Assembly (NCBI RefSeq): GCF_003315175.1
Contig: NZ_QNRQ01000004.1
Coordinates: 248,001 to 312,000, forward strand
Source: Eoetvoesiella caeni
GTDB lineage: Bacteria; Pseudomonadota; Gammaproteobacteria; Burkholderiales; Burkholderiaceae_B
Direction of reading: 5' to 3'
Length of the DNA: 64,000 bases
A program made the translations under genes and the position numbers. This document shows positions 55,067 to 63,868 of the stretch, piece after piece (within the stretch, counting starts at the first letter, position 1; each line of letters begins with the position of its first letter). The notes below the pieces were generated by a model. That model had not been told where the DNA came from. It did not search any database and saw only the letters and a list, made by a program, of their open reading frames with translations.

Positions 55067-55639
55067 TTAGCGCGATACGAGTGGTACAGACAGCGTCTTC
55101 TCTATCGGTGGATAGCAGACGCCGGTGGGATCGTTACAGCCTTGATAGGACGCTTGCAGAATCAGCGCCTCGAAAATGGAGCCGGCTGGGCGATTCAACG
55201 TAATCGGGATCTGGACGGACCCGTAGTACACCTGGACCTGACCGAAGGTGGGATCATCCTTGACCTTACCTTCAGGTAGCACGACGTTCTTGATCGCTGC
55301 GGCGGACGACTCCTGAAGATCAAACGCGATCCTGTCCCGGTAAAGATAATAGCCGTCTGCTGCAGTGAGCGTAGCGACTAGCGTATCGGCCTTGCTGGCC
55401 CTTACCGATACTTTGAACGCTTCGTCTGGCGGCAGCAGCTCTTGGTCAGCACCCTCGTCACCAAACCAACCGCGAAAAGAATCGAAGATCCCCTGAGTCG
55501 GGGAGGCGGAGCTTGAGGCGGTAATACTCGTGGGGCTGGCAGCTACTGCCGAGACTTTCGCCGTACTAATTCCAGGTAGCCACGCCAGTGCCAGTACGAG
55601 CAGGGCTGTCAACAAACGAATAAAATTCACTTCAACCAC
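55067..55639 (-). CDS. stand-alone DsbD N-terminal domain protein
   Basis: A 190-aa exported protein. A signal peptide (LLTALLVLALAWLPGIST) precedes a linker and an immunoglobulin-like DsbD alpha domain with the redox pair in YQGCNDPTGVCYPP. Full-length DsbD also has an eight-helix membrane core and a C-terminal thioredoxin domain; both are missing. It could be a truncated dsbD or a specialised periplasmic thiol protein of copper clusters. The GTG start overlaps the 37-aa gene by eight bases. Confidence 0.8.
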   Translation of the reverse strand: MVEVNFIRLLTALLVLALAWLPGISTAKVSAVAASPTSITASSSASPTQGIFDSFRGWFGDEGADQELLPPDEAFKVSVRASKADTLVATLTAADGYYLYRDRIAFDLQESSAAAIKNVVLPEGKVKDDPTFGQVQVYYGSVQIPITLNRPAGSIFEALILQASYQGCNDPTGVCYPPIEKTLSVPLVSR

Positions 55640-55745
55640 TCATCATCCAGAACATCATGATGCCCATGAAAACGAAAGCCAAAATAGCGACCAACCCAAT
55701 TGCCGCTAGTACTAGGATGACTATTCGCGTGAGTCTGGTTCTCAT
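55632..55745 (-). CDS. 37-aa membrane peptide
   Basis: A small gene starting ATG 55745, encoding MRTRLTRIVILVLAAIGLVA and then ILAFVFMGIMMFWMMSG. It is one hydrophobic helix with a basic N-terminus and six Met residues. It lies 7 bp after the DUF2933 gene and overlaps the DsbD-domain gene start. Tight packing and Met content suggest a genuine small copper-island peptide. Confidence 0.6.
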   Translation of the reverse strand: MRTRLTRIVILVLAAIGLVAILAFVFMGIMMFWMMSG

Positions 55746-55752
55746 GGTCTGC

Positions 55753-56043
55753 TCAAGCATCAAAGCGGTTCGCTGGAGCTGGCGGACGTGAGTGCCCGCC
55801 AGCATTAGTCCCTTCCGGTATTTGTGCTTGAGTGGGTCCGCCGTTCTTTGAAGCGTTGTCGCTGTGGCACGACTGCATGCCTTTCATCATGAAAAGCATC
55901 ATCAACGGACAAATCAGAAAGAATAAGAATGGGCTCACCGTAGCGATCCACTCCCGCGCGACAGGCAGGGCCGCATACGCCACCGCAATCAGCGCGGCCA
56001 GCCCAAGACCGCCTTTCAACATCGTCTTCACATCGCATTTCAT
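55753..56043 (-). CDS. DUF2933 family protein
   Basis: A 96-aa membrane protein. The family start MKCDVKTMLKGGLGLAALIA is followed by two helices (about 10-28 and 38-55) and MMKGMQSCHSD, with a His/Cys-containing polar tail. DUF2933 proteins are frequent in heavy-metal islands; function unknown. ATG 56043 is preferred since the earlier in-frame start adds residues unlike the family. A CopR-type box stands 90 bp upstream. Confidence 0.82.
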   Translation of the reverse strand: MKCDVKTMLKGGLGLAALIAVAYAALPVAREWIATVSPFLFFLICPLMMLFMMKGMQSCHSDNASKNGGPTQAQIPEGTNAGGHSRPPAPANRFDA

Positions 56044-56133
56044 TGTCGGCTCTCCTTTTACTTGCGCCACTGGAATTCAGTCTAGGAACGAGCCTACTGT
56101 AACGGTCCGGCGCTGTCAGAAAGGTTGCGCGGG

Positions 56134-56151
56134 CATTACATCTTTGTCATC
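56134..56151. promoter_or_regulatory. CopR-type box 3 (DUF2933 operon)
   Basis: CATTACATCTTTGTCATC, nearly identical to box 1. It is 90 bp upstream of the DUF2933 start on the minus strand. Confidence 0.7.
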
Positions 56152-56274
56152 TATAAAAAGAACGCGACGGAGGCAATGGATTTGTTGCGATATGTATAAA
56201 TCACCACATCACTTCACCCTGTCCGAGGCAAAGTCCGTTCTATTTGCAAGAGGCGGCAAAAAACACCATAACCG

Positions 56275-56305
56275 TTGACATTGCCACTATGGGAATGTTT
56301 ATCCT
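56275..56305 (+). promoter_or_regulatory. MerR/CueR-type promoter of copZ
   Basis: A -35 TTGACA (56275-56280) and -10 TATCCT (56300-56305) are separated by 19 bp, the unusual spacing of MerR-family promoters. The spacer contains the dyad ACATTGCC and GGGAATGT (one mismatch). The copZ ATG is 42 bp further. No merR/cueR gene lies in the window. Confidence 0.72.
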
Positions 56306-56346
56306 GTAGTTTATTCGGTTGGATGAATTACCAATAGAGGGAAAAA

Positions 56347-56547
56347 ATGATTCAGTTTGAAGTGAACGACATGACCTGTGGGCACTGCGTGGGCGCCGTT
56401 ACGGCCGCTGTCAAAGACGTTGCACCCGAGGCTGTCATTTCGGTTGACCTGGCCGAGCGCGCCGTACGCGTGGAGGGGGTTCCCGACGCGGACGTAGTAG
56501 AACAAGCCATTCGCGAGGCAGGGTACAGCCCGTCGCGTAAAGCTTAA
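56347..56547 (+). CDS. copZ: copper chaperone CopZ (HMA domain)
   Basis: A 66-aa HMA-fold metallochaperone with the metal site MTCGHC at residues 9-14 (MIQFEVNDMTCGHCVGAVT), then VKDVAPEAVISVDLAERAVRV. It carries Cu(I) to P1B ATPases; the ATPase in this island lacks an HMA domain, so the partner may be another ATPase or the regulator. AGAGGGAAA precedes the ATG. Confidence 0.93.
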   Translation: MIQFEVNDMTCGHCVGAVTAAVKDVAPEAVISVDLAERAVRVEGVPDADVVEQAIREAGYSPSRKA

Positions 56548-56637
56548 AAGGCCAAGGTGCAATGATGCGCCCCGGCCTCAATTTTTTTCGTTGGCCCGCA
56601 CCGCTGGTGAGGGCAGCGATCCTGCTTGCTAGGCCCC

Positions 56638-56973
56638 TCAGGCCATCTGCGCCATCCGCCTGCACTCTTCAGCACATCTGCGGCAAGCCTCAGCGCAGCG
56701 CTGGCAGTGATCCATTTGGTGTTTTGCGCATTCATCACCGCAAGCTTGGCAGACATCCGCGCACAGACGGCAAAGTGCTTGGGCGAATTCACTGCCCCTG
56801 GCCATATAGCTGGCGGCCAGGCGGCAAATTTGTGCGCAATCCATATCGAGCTTTATGCACCGCGCCATGGCTTTGACATCTTGTTCCCCCAGGCATGAGG
56901 CTGCGCAGTGGTCGCACTCAGTCGCGCAGGCATAACAAGCGTCTATGCAGGATTGAAACTTTTCATGAGGCAT
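56638..56973 (-). CDS. Cys-rich four-helix copper-storage-like protein
   Basis: A 111-aa protein with about 18 cysteines in helical repeats, for example CIDACYACATECDHCAASC, CRLCADVCQACGDEC and CQRCAEACRRCAEEC. Such Cys-lined four-helix bundles (Csp/DUF326 type) store many Cu(I) ions. No signal peptide is seen from ATG 56973 (MPHEKFQSC, with GGAG upstream), so it is probably cytosolic like Csp3. A longer in-frame start exists at 57090. Confidence 0.88.
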   Translation of the reverse strand: MPHEKFQSCIDACYACATECDHCAASCLGEQDVKAMARCIKLDMDCAQICRLAASYMARGSEFAQALCRLCADVCQACGDECAKHQMDHCQRCAEACRRCAEECRRMAQMA

Positions 56974-57133
56974 ATCGATCTCCAACAAGGTTGAGGTTTG
57001 ATCATCATGTGGCACCGTCATGCGGGCCACTTCCCTCATGCAGCAACTTGGATGCCTTACCGGCAGCAATTTGCTTATAAATGCTAGCATTTTCGTTCAA
57101 ACTCAGCCGTGCCCATGACGGCTTCTACCGTAG

Positions 57134-57151
57134 CATTACAATTTTGTAATG
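57134..57151. promoter_or_regulatory. CopR-type box 4 (copRS)
   Basis: CATTACAATTTTGTAATG, a perfect 18-bp palindrome and the best copy of the box. It lies 103 bp upstream of copR and 160 bp upstream of the divergent Cys-rich protein gene, so it could control both and make copRS autoregulated. Confidence 0.75.
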
Positions 57152-57253
57152 TCGGCGTCATGTTGCCGTCAGCGCCATCGCACTAAAGTCTGACAATGGA
57201 CGGCAGAACGCTCTTCCTTTCGCGATAACCGATGGACCTACAGGATCGAACCC

Positions 57254-57937
57254 ATGAAGTTGCTGCTGGTCGAAGACGAGACCAAAACCGGTAATTACGT
57301 ACGCCAAGGATTAGTAGAGTCTGGCTTCGTTGTGGACCTTGTGCGCACTGGCTTGGATGGGCATCATTTGGCCCTGACTGGCTCTTATGACTTGATTATC
57401 TTGGACGTTATGCTGCCCGATGTGGACGGTTGGCGTATCGTCCAGGCTCTACGTGATGCGAAATCGTCGACGCCGGTATTGTTCCTGACTGCCCGGGATA
57501 GTGTGGAAGATCGCGTCAAAGGGCTGGAGCTGGGCGCAGACGATTACTTGGTAAAACCGTTCGCTTTTTCAGAGCTTCTAGCGCGTGTACGTACGTTATT
57601 AAGGCGGGGCGCCGCTCCTGCCTTCCAGGATCAGTTACAGATCGCTGATCTCGTTCTCGATATTCCTCGACGCCGGGCTCAGCGCAAAAGCGTGCGTATT
57701 AATCTTACGAACAAAGAGTTTGCCTTGTTGGAACTCTTGGTGCGCCGGCAAGGCGAAGTACTGCCTCGCTCGTTGATTGCTTCCCAGGTGTGGGACATGA
57801 ACTTTGACAGCGACACCAATGTCATTGATGTCGCGATCCGACGCCTACGCGCCAAAATCGATGACGATTTTGATCCTAAGCTTATCCACACGGTACGTGG
57901 CATGGGTTACATGCTCGACGTGACGCTCCCCGAATAG
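57254..57937 (+). CDS. copR: copper response regulator CopR (OmpR family)
   Basis: A 227-aa response regulator. The receiver domain has [19 protein letters not shown] (Asp pair), phosphorylation Asp in [13 protein letters not shown], Thr in FLTARDS and Lys in [14 protein letters not shown]. The winged-helix effector domain contains [15 protein letters not shown] and ends [10 protein letters not shown]. Close to CopR/CusR/PcoR. AGGATCG precedes the ATG. It likely binds the four 18-bp boxes of this island. Confidence 0.93.
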   Translation: MKLLLVEDETKTGNYVRQGLVESGFVVDLVRTGLDGHHLALTGSYDLIILDVMLPDVDGWRIVQALRDAKSSTPVLFLTARDSVEDRVKGLELGADDYLVKPFAFSELLARVRTLLRRGAAPAFQDQLQIADLVLDIPRRRAQRKSVRINLTNKEFALLELLVRRQGEVLPRSLIASQVWDMNFDSDTNVIDVAIRRLRAKIDDDFDPKLIHTVRGMGYMLDVTLPE

Positions 57938-57940
57938 TTG

Positions 57941-59347
57941 ATGAAAAGACGGCCGGCATCCCTAGCTGTACGGCTTACCGTTTCTATTGGGGCGGTCATA
58001 ACAGTCGTACTACTCACATTCGGCTGGATCGTAGAGCGGTCAATCAACAACCATTTTATTCAGCAAGATGTTGATGAACTGAATGCGGTCGTTCAGGCCT
58101 TAAAGCACACGCTAGCCACGCTACCGACTGATATAGCACGTGCCGAGTTGAATCAGCGGCTTGCCAATGCCGTGTCCGGCCACCATAACGCTCAATATCG
58201 TATCTCCTCGGACTCCGGTGCGCTGATCTATGCTACGCCGGGATCCAATTTGGACAGGTTTGCTCAAATCGCCCAGCCTGTAGAGAAAATCACTATTGAC
58301 ACGGTTGGCATATGGCAAGATCACGGCGAGACGTTTCGAGGAGCTGTACTACGGACCGGAACAGACAGTTTCCCTGCGCGGAGCACCTTAACCATCGCCG
58401 TGGCCACGGGCATCAATTTCCATCTGCACTATCTGGACAGCTTTCGGGACTACCTCCGAATCATCACGGTGGCGGCCTGTCTCATTGCGATTTTGGCCAC
58501 ATGGCTCGCCGTGCACCAAGGCCATGCACCGATACGGCGCATCAGCCGCGAAATCGGAAAAATCAGGTCGGATCAGCTGCATATACGACTCGAACCACAC
58601 GCCGTTCCTACTGAACTGGTCGGGCTTGCAATGTCTTTCAACGGAATGCTTGAGCGGCTTGAGGACGTCTTCCGCCGTCTCTCCGATTTTTCAGGTGACA
58701 TCGCGCACGAGCTTCGAACCCCCATCACGAACCTCAAAACCCAAACTGAGGTCGCGCTTTCTCAGTCCCGCAGCGTCGAACAGTACCGGGAGATCCTGTA
58801 TTCGAACTTAGAAGAGTACGAGCGCATGGCGAAAATGCTTGGTGATATGCTGTTTTTGGCGCAAGCGGATAACAATCTACTCAAACCCGAACTCGTTGAA
58901 ATCGACCTTCAGGCCGAGATGCGGATCCTTTTCGACTACTTTGGCGCCTGGGCCGAAGAGCGCGAGGTGGGCTTAAAGCTTGTGGGGCCACGGGGTTGCA
59001 TCATCGGAGATCGGCTGATGATACGCCGGGCATTGAGCAACCTGTTATCGAACGCGATTCGATACACGCCTGCAGGAGGCACCGTTACAGCAATCTTCGA
59101 AGTCGAATCTACGAATATCAGGCTTTGTGTTCAGAACCCCGGTCCCGTCATACCTCCCGAACACATCACACACATTTTTGAGCGTTTTTATAGACCTGAC
59201 GCATCGCGACAGCGTACTGGTGAAGGCGCAGGCCTTGGCTTAGCGATTGTTAAATCGATTGTGGAAGCACATGGGGGAAAGATTAGTGCACGCTCGACTG
59301 CTGAGGCGACAACATTCGAGATATTGTCACCAGCAACGAAATGTTGA
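57941..59347 (+). CDS. copS: copper sensor histidine kinase CopS
   Basis: A 468-aa membrane kinase. Two membrane helices (about 12-33 and 170-190) flank a periplasmic sensor domain of some 130 residues. HAMP follows, then the H-box FSGDIAHELRTPITNLKTQ, the N-box RRALSNLLSNAIRYTP and the G-box GAGLGLAIVKSIVEAHGG. The family senses periplasmic copper and phosphorylates CopR. The start is ATG 57941, four bases after the copR stop; a TTG one codon earlier is possible. Confidence 0.92.
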   Translation: MKRRPASLAVRLTVSIGAVITVVLLTFGWIVERSINNHFIQQDVDELNAVVQALKHTLATLPTDIARAELNQRLANAVSGHHNAQYRISSDSGALIYATPGSNLDRFAQIAQPVEKITIDTVGIWQDHGETFRGAVLRTGTDSFPARSTLTIAVATGINFHLHYLDSFRDYLRIITVAACLIAILATWLAVHQGHAPIRRISREIGKIRSDQLHIRLEPHAVPTELVGLAMSFNGMLERLEDVFRRLSDFSGDIAHELRTPITNLKTQTEVALSQSRSVEQYREILYSNLEEYERMAKMLGDMLFLAQADNNLLKPELVEIDLQAEMRILFDYFGAWAEEREVGLKLVGPRGCIIGDRLMIRRALSNLLSNAIRYTPAGGTVTAIFEVESTNIRLCVQNPGPVIPPEHITHIFERFYRPDASRQRTGEGAGLGLAIVKSIVEAHGGKISARSTAEATTFEILSPATKC

Positions 59348-59385
59348 GCATACGTCAGAGTTCGGCTACGACGTATGCTCAACAT
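59341..59385. repeat. long inverted repeat 1 after copS
   Basis: Perfect 16-bp arms (ATGTTGAGCATACGTC at 59341-59356 and its complement at 59370-59385) with a 13-nt loop. The left arm overlaps the copS stop codon. No T-run follows. Confidence 0.85.
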
Positions 59386-59463
59386 CAGCTACATCAGCGC
59401 GGCAGCCTTCGAAGGGATAGCCGCTTTTCACCACTGGCCGGAAACTCAGGAAACGCACCCCTA

Positions 59464-59499
59464 GTTCGAGCATGCAAAGTGTCGTTCGCATGCTCGAAC
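59464..59499. repeat. long inverted repeat 2 before moaA end
   Basis: Perfect 12-bp arms (GTTCGAGCATGC at 59464-59475 and its complement at 59488-59499) with a 12-nt loop. It shares the GAGCAT core with repeat 1, 120 bp away. Confidence 0.82.
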
Positions 59500-59533
59500 G
59501 CAACGGTGTCCAGGACACCGAAAACGGGTATAC

Positions 59534-60634
59534 CTATCCACCAATATGGCTCATTTCGACTCGTGGCGAATATGTAACAGGACTAAATCCCCGCGCTTCT
59601 GAATACCTATCTGTCCTTTGGATCCATACGGATGCGACTTTTTCACGTAAGGCATCATCGTCGTCCGACTCACGTAACAAGGCTCGCAAGTCCACACTCT
59701 GCTGGCCGAATAGGCAGAGATAAAGCCTGCCGTTCGATGCTAACCGGGCTCGAGTGCAATCCCCACAGAATGGCTGGGTCACACTAGAAATCACTCCGAT
59801 TTCCCCCTGGCCATCTACGTATCGCCAACGCTTAGCCACCTCTCCCTTAGCAGAAGGTGACACGGGCTCCAACGGAAAGTACCGATGCAACAGAGCTATG
59901 AGCTCTGACGACGGATATACCGCACTTCTGTTCCATTGATTGGTATTTCCCACGTCCATAAATTCGATGAAGCGCAAGATGTGGCCGGTGCCACGAAAAT
60001 ACTTGGCCATGGGGAGAACTTGGTCATCGTTGACGCCGCGCTTGACCACCATATTGATTTTTATGGGAGCAATACCTGCAGATCTTGCAACCTCAATACC
60101 CTGCAGCACGTCATCGACGGTCCAGTCAGCGTCCGTCATTCTCTGGAATACCGCGTTATCTATCGCATCCAGACTTACATTCAAGCGCTTGACACCTGCT
60201 TGCGCAAGGCTTTGTGCCTTACGCGCTAGCAAGGCCCCATTTGTGGTCAATGAAATATCAACAGGGCGCCCCTCGGTTGTTGTGAGCGCCACAAGCCTTG
60301 AGGCCAACATGTCCACGTCTTTGCGCAGTAGTGGTTCGCCACCTGTGATACGGATTTTTTCTACTCCTAAACTCACGAATACTTTGGCAGCCCGCTCGAT
60401 CTCTTCGTGAGTCAATAGCTCACTGCGCGGAAGAAACTGAAAATCTTTCCCGAACACCGACCGTGGCATACAGTAGGTACATCGAAAATTACATCGATCG
60501 GTGACGGAGATACGCAGGTCTCGTAATGGCCTCGCATGTTGGTCCAGTAAGATAGGCTCGCTTGGGGCCACATCGCCTTTGACTACTGCCGGTATACGTA
60601 TTGGGCGATGGTCATGCAATAAGTGTTCGTTCAT
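59534..60634 (-). CDS. moaA: GTP 3',8-cyclase MoaA
   Basis: A 366-aa radical-SAM enzyme for the first step of molybdenum cofactor synthesis. The N-terminal cluster motif is [10 protein letters not shown]; the second cluster ligands are in [31 protein letters not shown] is the SAM-binding region. An N-terminal extension of about 30 residues precedes [12 protein letters not shown]. It lies downstream of aioBA on the same strand, behind a terminator, and likely supports cofactor supply for AioA. Confidence 0.93.
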   Translation of the reverse strand: MNEHLLHDHRPIRIPAVVKGDVAPSEPILLDQHARPLRDLRISVTDRCNFRCTYCMPRSVFGKDFQFLPRSELLTHEEIERAAKVFVSLGVEKIRITGGEPLLRKDVDMLASRLVALTTTEGRPVDISLTTNGALLARKAQSLAQAGVKRLNVSLDAIDNAVFQRMTDADWTVDDVLQGIEVARSAGIAPIKINMVVKRGVNDDQVLPMAKYFRGTGHILRFIEFMDVGNTNQWNRSAVYPSSELIALLHRYFPLEPVSPSAKGEVAKRWRYVDGQGEIGVISSVTQPFCGDCTRARLASNGRLYLCLFGQQSVDLRALLRESDDDDALREKVASVWIQRTDRYSEARGFSPVTYSPRVEMSHIGG

Positions 60635-60654
60635 GCTTGGCTTTATCGTTTTTT

Positions 60655-60689
60655 CAAAAAACCCCGCTTTAAGTTTTCATAAAGCAGGG
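60655..60689 (-). terminator. rho-independent terminator after aioA
   Basis: On the minus strand CCCTGCTTTA (60689-60680) pairs with TAAAGCGGGG (60671-60662, one T-G wobble) around an 8-nt loop, followed by TTTTTTG. It lies between aioA and moaA, so moaA is reached only by read-through or has its own promoter. Confidence 0.82.
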
Positions 60690-60718
60690 CGGCATACGAC
60701 TAATCGAAGTACTCCTTT

Positions 60719-63211
60719 TTATGCCGGCTTGGGCATCGCAAATCGACGGTCTTTAAAGCTGACCGTTCGTTTGAACTCTTCGACGGTGCCGGCCTTACGA
60801 ATGTTGCCCCATGTGCCCTTGTAATAAGGGATTATGTTTCGATCAGTCCAATCCGTGGTTACGTCGCCTTGAATGCCGTTTACGTAACCGAACAGCATGA
60901 ACGTCTGGCCGCGCTTGATCTGTGCGACTGGATACACCATGGCATACGTGGAACCGAAGTCGTTATAGACTTCCACGATGTCGCTGGCCGCTACACCGAG
61001 CTCCTGGCAATCATCGGGATTAATCTCGATGTAGGCCATGGGATAGCGCTCTTGGGCGAAGCTATTGTATTGATCGTGATAAGCGGTTTGCCATATCTCA
61101 TTGTTTCGCCCATTGTTGAGCCAGAACTTATATTTTTTCTTTTGAGCCGCAACGGTTTCAGGCAAACCATTCCATGGTGCGGGCAGAAAATGCGCTTTCC
61201 CGTCCTCTGTGTCGAACTTTGAGTCGGTATAGAGCATCTCTGTGCCTACAAACTTTCCATCGGTATAAGACTTGACGGGAAGCTGTACGCCGTTATTGCC
61301 GGTGGCCCGCAGACGTTCATAGGTAACCAGATGGCCAGAGTCGCCGCCTTGGCTATCGATCTTCGGCGCTCCTGGCTGACCCGCTTGACGGAATCCATCA
61401 TTGAAGGCATCTTCTTCCGTCTTCCAGTCAAAACCATTGAAGCGCTCGGTCATCGCCGAGTTGCCTTCTTTCTCGTAAAGTGCGCGTACTGTATTGGCGA
61501 TCTTTGCCGCAATGAGGCAATCGGCCATCGCAGAACCTGGAGCATCCATAAACTTCTCGGATAAACGAATACGCCGCTCTCCATTCATCGACGTCAGGTT
61601 GATCTCTCCAGGATGTGCTGCCGGCAGCAATAGATGGGCGGCTTCGGCAAGCTTGGTCGGGTAAAGATTGATGCTTGCGACAAATAACCCGCCCTTCTCT
61701 GTTGCCTGATAAATGATATCAACCATCTCTTCGGTGCTGGCCCCTCGCGCCTTTTGCATCGCCTCTTTGACAATGGCTGATCGCTTTAGTACCGCTTCTC
61801 GCAACGCTTGCGCATTATTGCTGGTCTGAAAGTTATTGCAGCCCCACCAGGTCATCATGCGACCTTTGCCCTGGATCAGCTCTTGGTCGATATAAATCTT
61901 TGTGTCGCCTGGGTAGGGCGGCCGAGTGTAGCCTTCTTGGTGACCACCCATGCGTACGCATCCTGTACCGCGACGGCCAACGTTATGGGTCGCTATAACC
62001 AGGCTGAGCAGTGCCGACTGAATGACGTAATTGTCATTGCCCCAAATGATGCCTTTTTCATAGGCGTGCATACTGCGCGGCATCTGGCCTGTCTTCTTAG
62101 GCTTATACGACCATTCCGCCGCCATTTTGAGATCCTCGAGGGGCACGCCAGTAATCTTGCTGCACTCCTCAAGTGATAGGCGGTTGGTCTGTACGGCCGA
62201 ATCGAATCCAGATGTATGCTGTTCAATGAATGGTTTGTCTATCCAGCCCTGCTCCACCACATAGGTAAAAAGGCCATTAAACAGAGCCGTGTCCGTGCCC
62301 GGTTCAATCGCCAAATGCAGCACACGCTCCTTGCCTGCAACCTGGCGCGCAATGGCGATGGACGGCGTTTCGCGGGGGTCTACAAATATGATCCGTGTCG
62401 GGGGCAACTCCTCATCGGGAAACCGTTCTTTCTTCTTGCCACTGGTTTGACCATAGAGGTTTGGCACCCAATGTTGAAGGAAGTAATTGGTTTGCGACTC
62501 GTAAGGATTATTGCCTATGGACCAAAGCACGTCCGCGAACTCCGCGTCTTCGTAAGCATTATTTAGCTCGCCGATGCCCATGTCACGGGTGGCGTGACAC
62601 TCAGAGTTATACGCGGGGCGATTGTGGATGCGAACCATGGGGGTTTGCAATGCCGAGAACATCAGCTTGCCAGTACCCCATGTATTCTCAAACCCGCCGC
62701 CAGCCCCACCGTGATCAAAACAGGAAAACACAATGCCTTCCGGTCCATCCTTATCCAGCGTTTTTTTGAGCAACCCGGCGTAGAGCGCCATGGCTTGATC
62801 CCAAGAGGTATCCACCCACTGATCGGCAGCATATAGACGCGGCTGCTTGAGCCGATCCTTGCCATCGCCTTCAGGGGTGTACATATACGTTGCCATCCGG
62901 CCACCGCGGGTCGAGCTTAGCCCGCCATTCACGACACACTCCTTATCCGGCAGGATCATGATGTTGTGGCGACTGCCATCGTGCTCGGTAATGACGTTGG
63001 TCATGGCTGGGGTCAGCGTGGTGGCATATGGCGGCAGCTGCTGACGAAAATCTAGGCCCAAGGCGTTGTCTTGGGGCGCTCGACCGCCCTCTTTCTGTTC
63101 GGGCCACTTATACACGTGATAGCCGCAGCCGACGATACAGAAATGACAGGTCATATTTGTACGCTGGGCGTTTACTGGCGGCAAGGTGATGCGATCTTTT
63201 TTGGCTGGCAT
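60719..63211 (-). CDS. aioA: arsenite oxidase large subunit AioA
   Basis: An 830-aa molybdoenzyme of the DMSO reductase superfamily that oxidises As(III) to As(V) in the periplasm. The [3Fe-4S] ligands are C22, C25 and C29 in [11 protein letters not shown], and the fourth position is Ser in [14 protein letters not shown], as in known Aio[29 protein letters not shown] and [20 protein letters not shown] are highly conserved Aio segments. It has no Tat signal of its own and is exported with AioB. GGAGATAA precedes the ATG, 16 bp after aioB. Confidence 0.97.
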   Translation of the reverse strand: MPAKKDRITLPPVNAQRTNMTCHFCIVGCGYHVYKWPEQKEGGRAPQDNALGLDFRQQLPPYATTLTPAMTNVITEHDGSRHNIMILPDKECVVNGGLSSTRGGRMATYMYTPEGDGKDRLKQPRLYAADQWVDTSWDQAMALYAGLLKKTLDKDGPEGIVFSCFDHGGAGGGFENTWGTGKLMFSALQTPMVRIHNRPAYNSECHATRDMGIGELNNAYEDAEFADVLWSIGNNPYESQTNYFLQHWVPNLYGQTSGKKKERFPDEELPPTRIIFVDPRETPSIAIARQVAGKERVLHLAIEPGTDTALFNGLFTYVVEQGWIDKPFIEQHTSGFDSAVQTNRLSLEECSKITGVPLEDLKMAAEWSYKPKKTGQMPRSMHAYEKGIIWGNDNYVIQSALLSLVIATHNVGRRGTGCVRMGGHQEGYTRPPYPGDTKIYIDQELIQGKGRMMTWWGCNNFQTSNNAQALREAVLKRSAIVKEAMQKARGASTEEMVDIIYQATEKGGLFVASINLYPTKLAEAAHLLLPAAHPGEINLTSMNGERRIRLSEKFMDAPGSAMADCLIAAKIANTVRALYEKEGNSAMTERFNGFDWKTEEDAFNDGFRQAGQPGAPKIDSQGGDSGHLVTYERLRATGNNGVQLPVKSYTDGKFVGTEMLYTDSKFDTEDGKAHFLPAPWNGLPETVAAQKKKYKFWLNNGRNNEIWQTAYHDQYNSFAQERYPMAYIEINPDDCQELGVAASDIVEVYNDFGSTYAMVYPVAQIKRGQTFMLFGYVNGIQGDVTTDWTDRNIIPYYKGTWGNIRKAGTVEEFKRTVSFKDRRFAMPKPA

Positions 63212-63227
63212 GACATTTATCTCCGAA

Positions 63228-63758
63228 TTAAATTATGTTGGCTTGACGTCCATAGATCAGCCCATCGACCCCAACGGCTGAAACGGTGTCAGTGGCTTCG
63301 TCATACCGCAATAGAACGCGCGGGAGATTCTCTGTTGCCTGTCCGCAAATCATCTGGCCTGCCTTCTCTGCGTCGAACTCGCTGAAATGACATGGGCACT
63401 TGAACGTTTTAGTGTTGTTGTCATAGATTGTCGGGCAGCCCATATGGGTGCACAGGGTGCTATACGCGACAATATCGCGATCAGGGCCGACTCCTCCTGG
63501 GACAGGGGATCCCAGTTTGATCGCGGTACATGGTGAGCGTTCGTCGGGATAACTGAATGAGAGCGGAGCCTCAACCGTCAGCTTTTGGGCAGCCGTGACG
63601 GCTTTGCTCGGATAATCCAACGTAGTTTTGGAGGGGTCGGCCGGCGATGCCTGAGCATTGGCACTCGTGAATGGCACCAAGGTAGCGGCCGCTGCGACAC
63701 CGCTGCCTCCACTGAGCTTAAGAAAACCGCGTCGATTGATAGTCGTAGAGTCGGACAT
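63228..63758 (-). CDS. aioB: arsenite oxidase Rieske subunit AioB
   Basis: A 176-aa [2Fe-2S] Rieske protein. A Tat signal ([13 protein letters not shown], twin Arg) exports the AioAB pair. The cluster ligands are in CTHMGCP and CPCHFSEFD, with extra Cys in each loop that could form a disulfide as in bc1-type Rieske proteins. ATG 63758 is preferred; the upstream in-frame ATG at 63830 lies inside the sigma-54 promoter. It is first in the aioBA operon. Confidence 0.95.
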   Translation of the reverse strand: MSDSTTINRRGFLKLSGGSGVAAAATLVPFTSANAQASPADPSKTTLDYPSKAVTAAQKLTVEAPLSFSYPDERSPCTAIKLGSPVPGGVGPDRDIVAYSTLCTHMGCPTIYDNNTKTFKCPCHFSEFDAEKAGQMICGQATENLPRVLLRYDEATDTVSAVGVDGLIYGRQANII

Positions 63759-63813
63759 GGGGGCAATTCCTATTGAAACAATGAACGGTGGTCGGTAACC
63801 TGTATATTGATTA

Positions 63814-63830
63814 CGCAATACGCGTGCCAA
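63814..63830 (-). promoter_or_regulatory. sigma-54 promoter of aioBA
   Basis: On the minus strand TTGGCACGCGTATTGCG matches TGGCAC-N5-TTGC exactly: GG at -24 and GC at -12. The expected start of transcription is near 63803, giving an aioB leader of about 45 nt. Aio operons are known to depend on RpoN and the AioR activator. Confidence 0.9.
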
Positions 63831-63868
63831 CTATCAACTCACGTCAGGTACGCTCGGAGAAGACAAGA

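Noticed and set aside
59341-59499. Integron attC sites
   Set aside because: The arms read GTTGAGC on the left and GCTCAAC on the right, opposite to the attC order, and there is no integron integrase or cassette gene.
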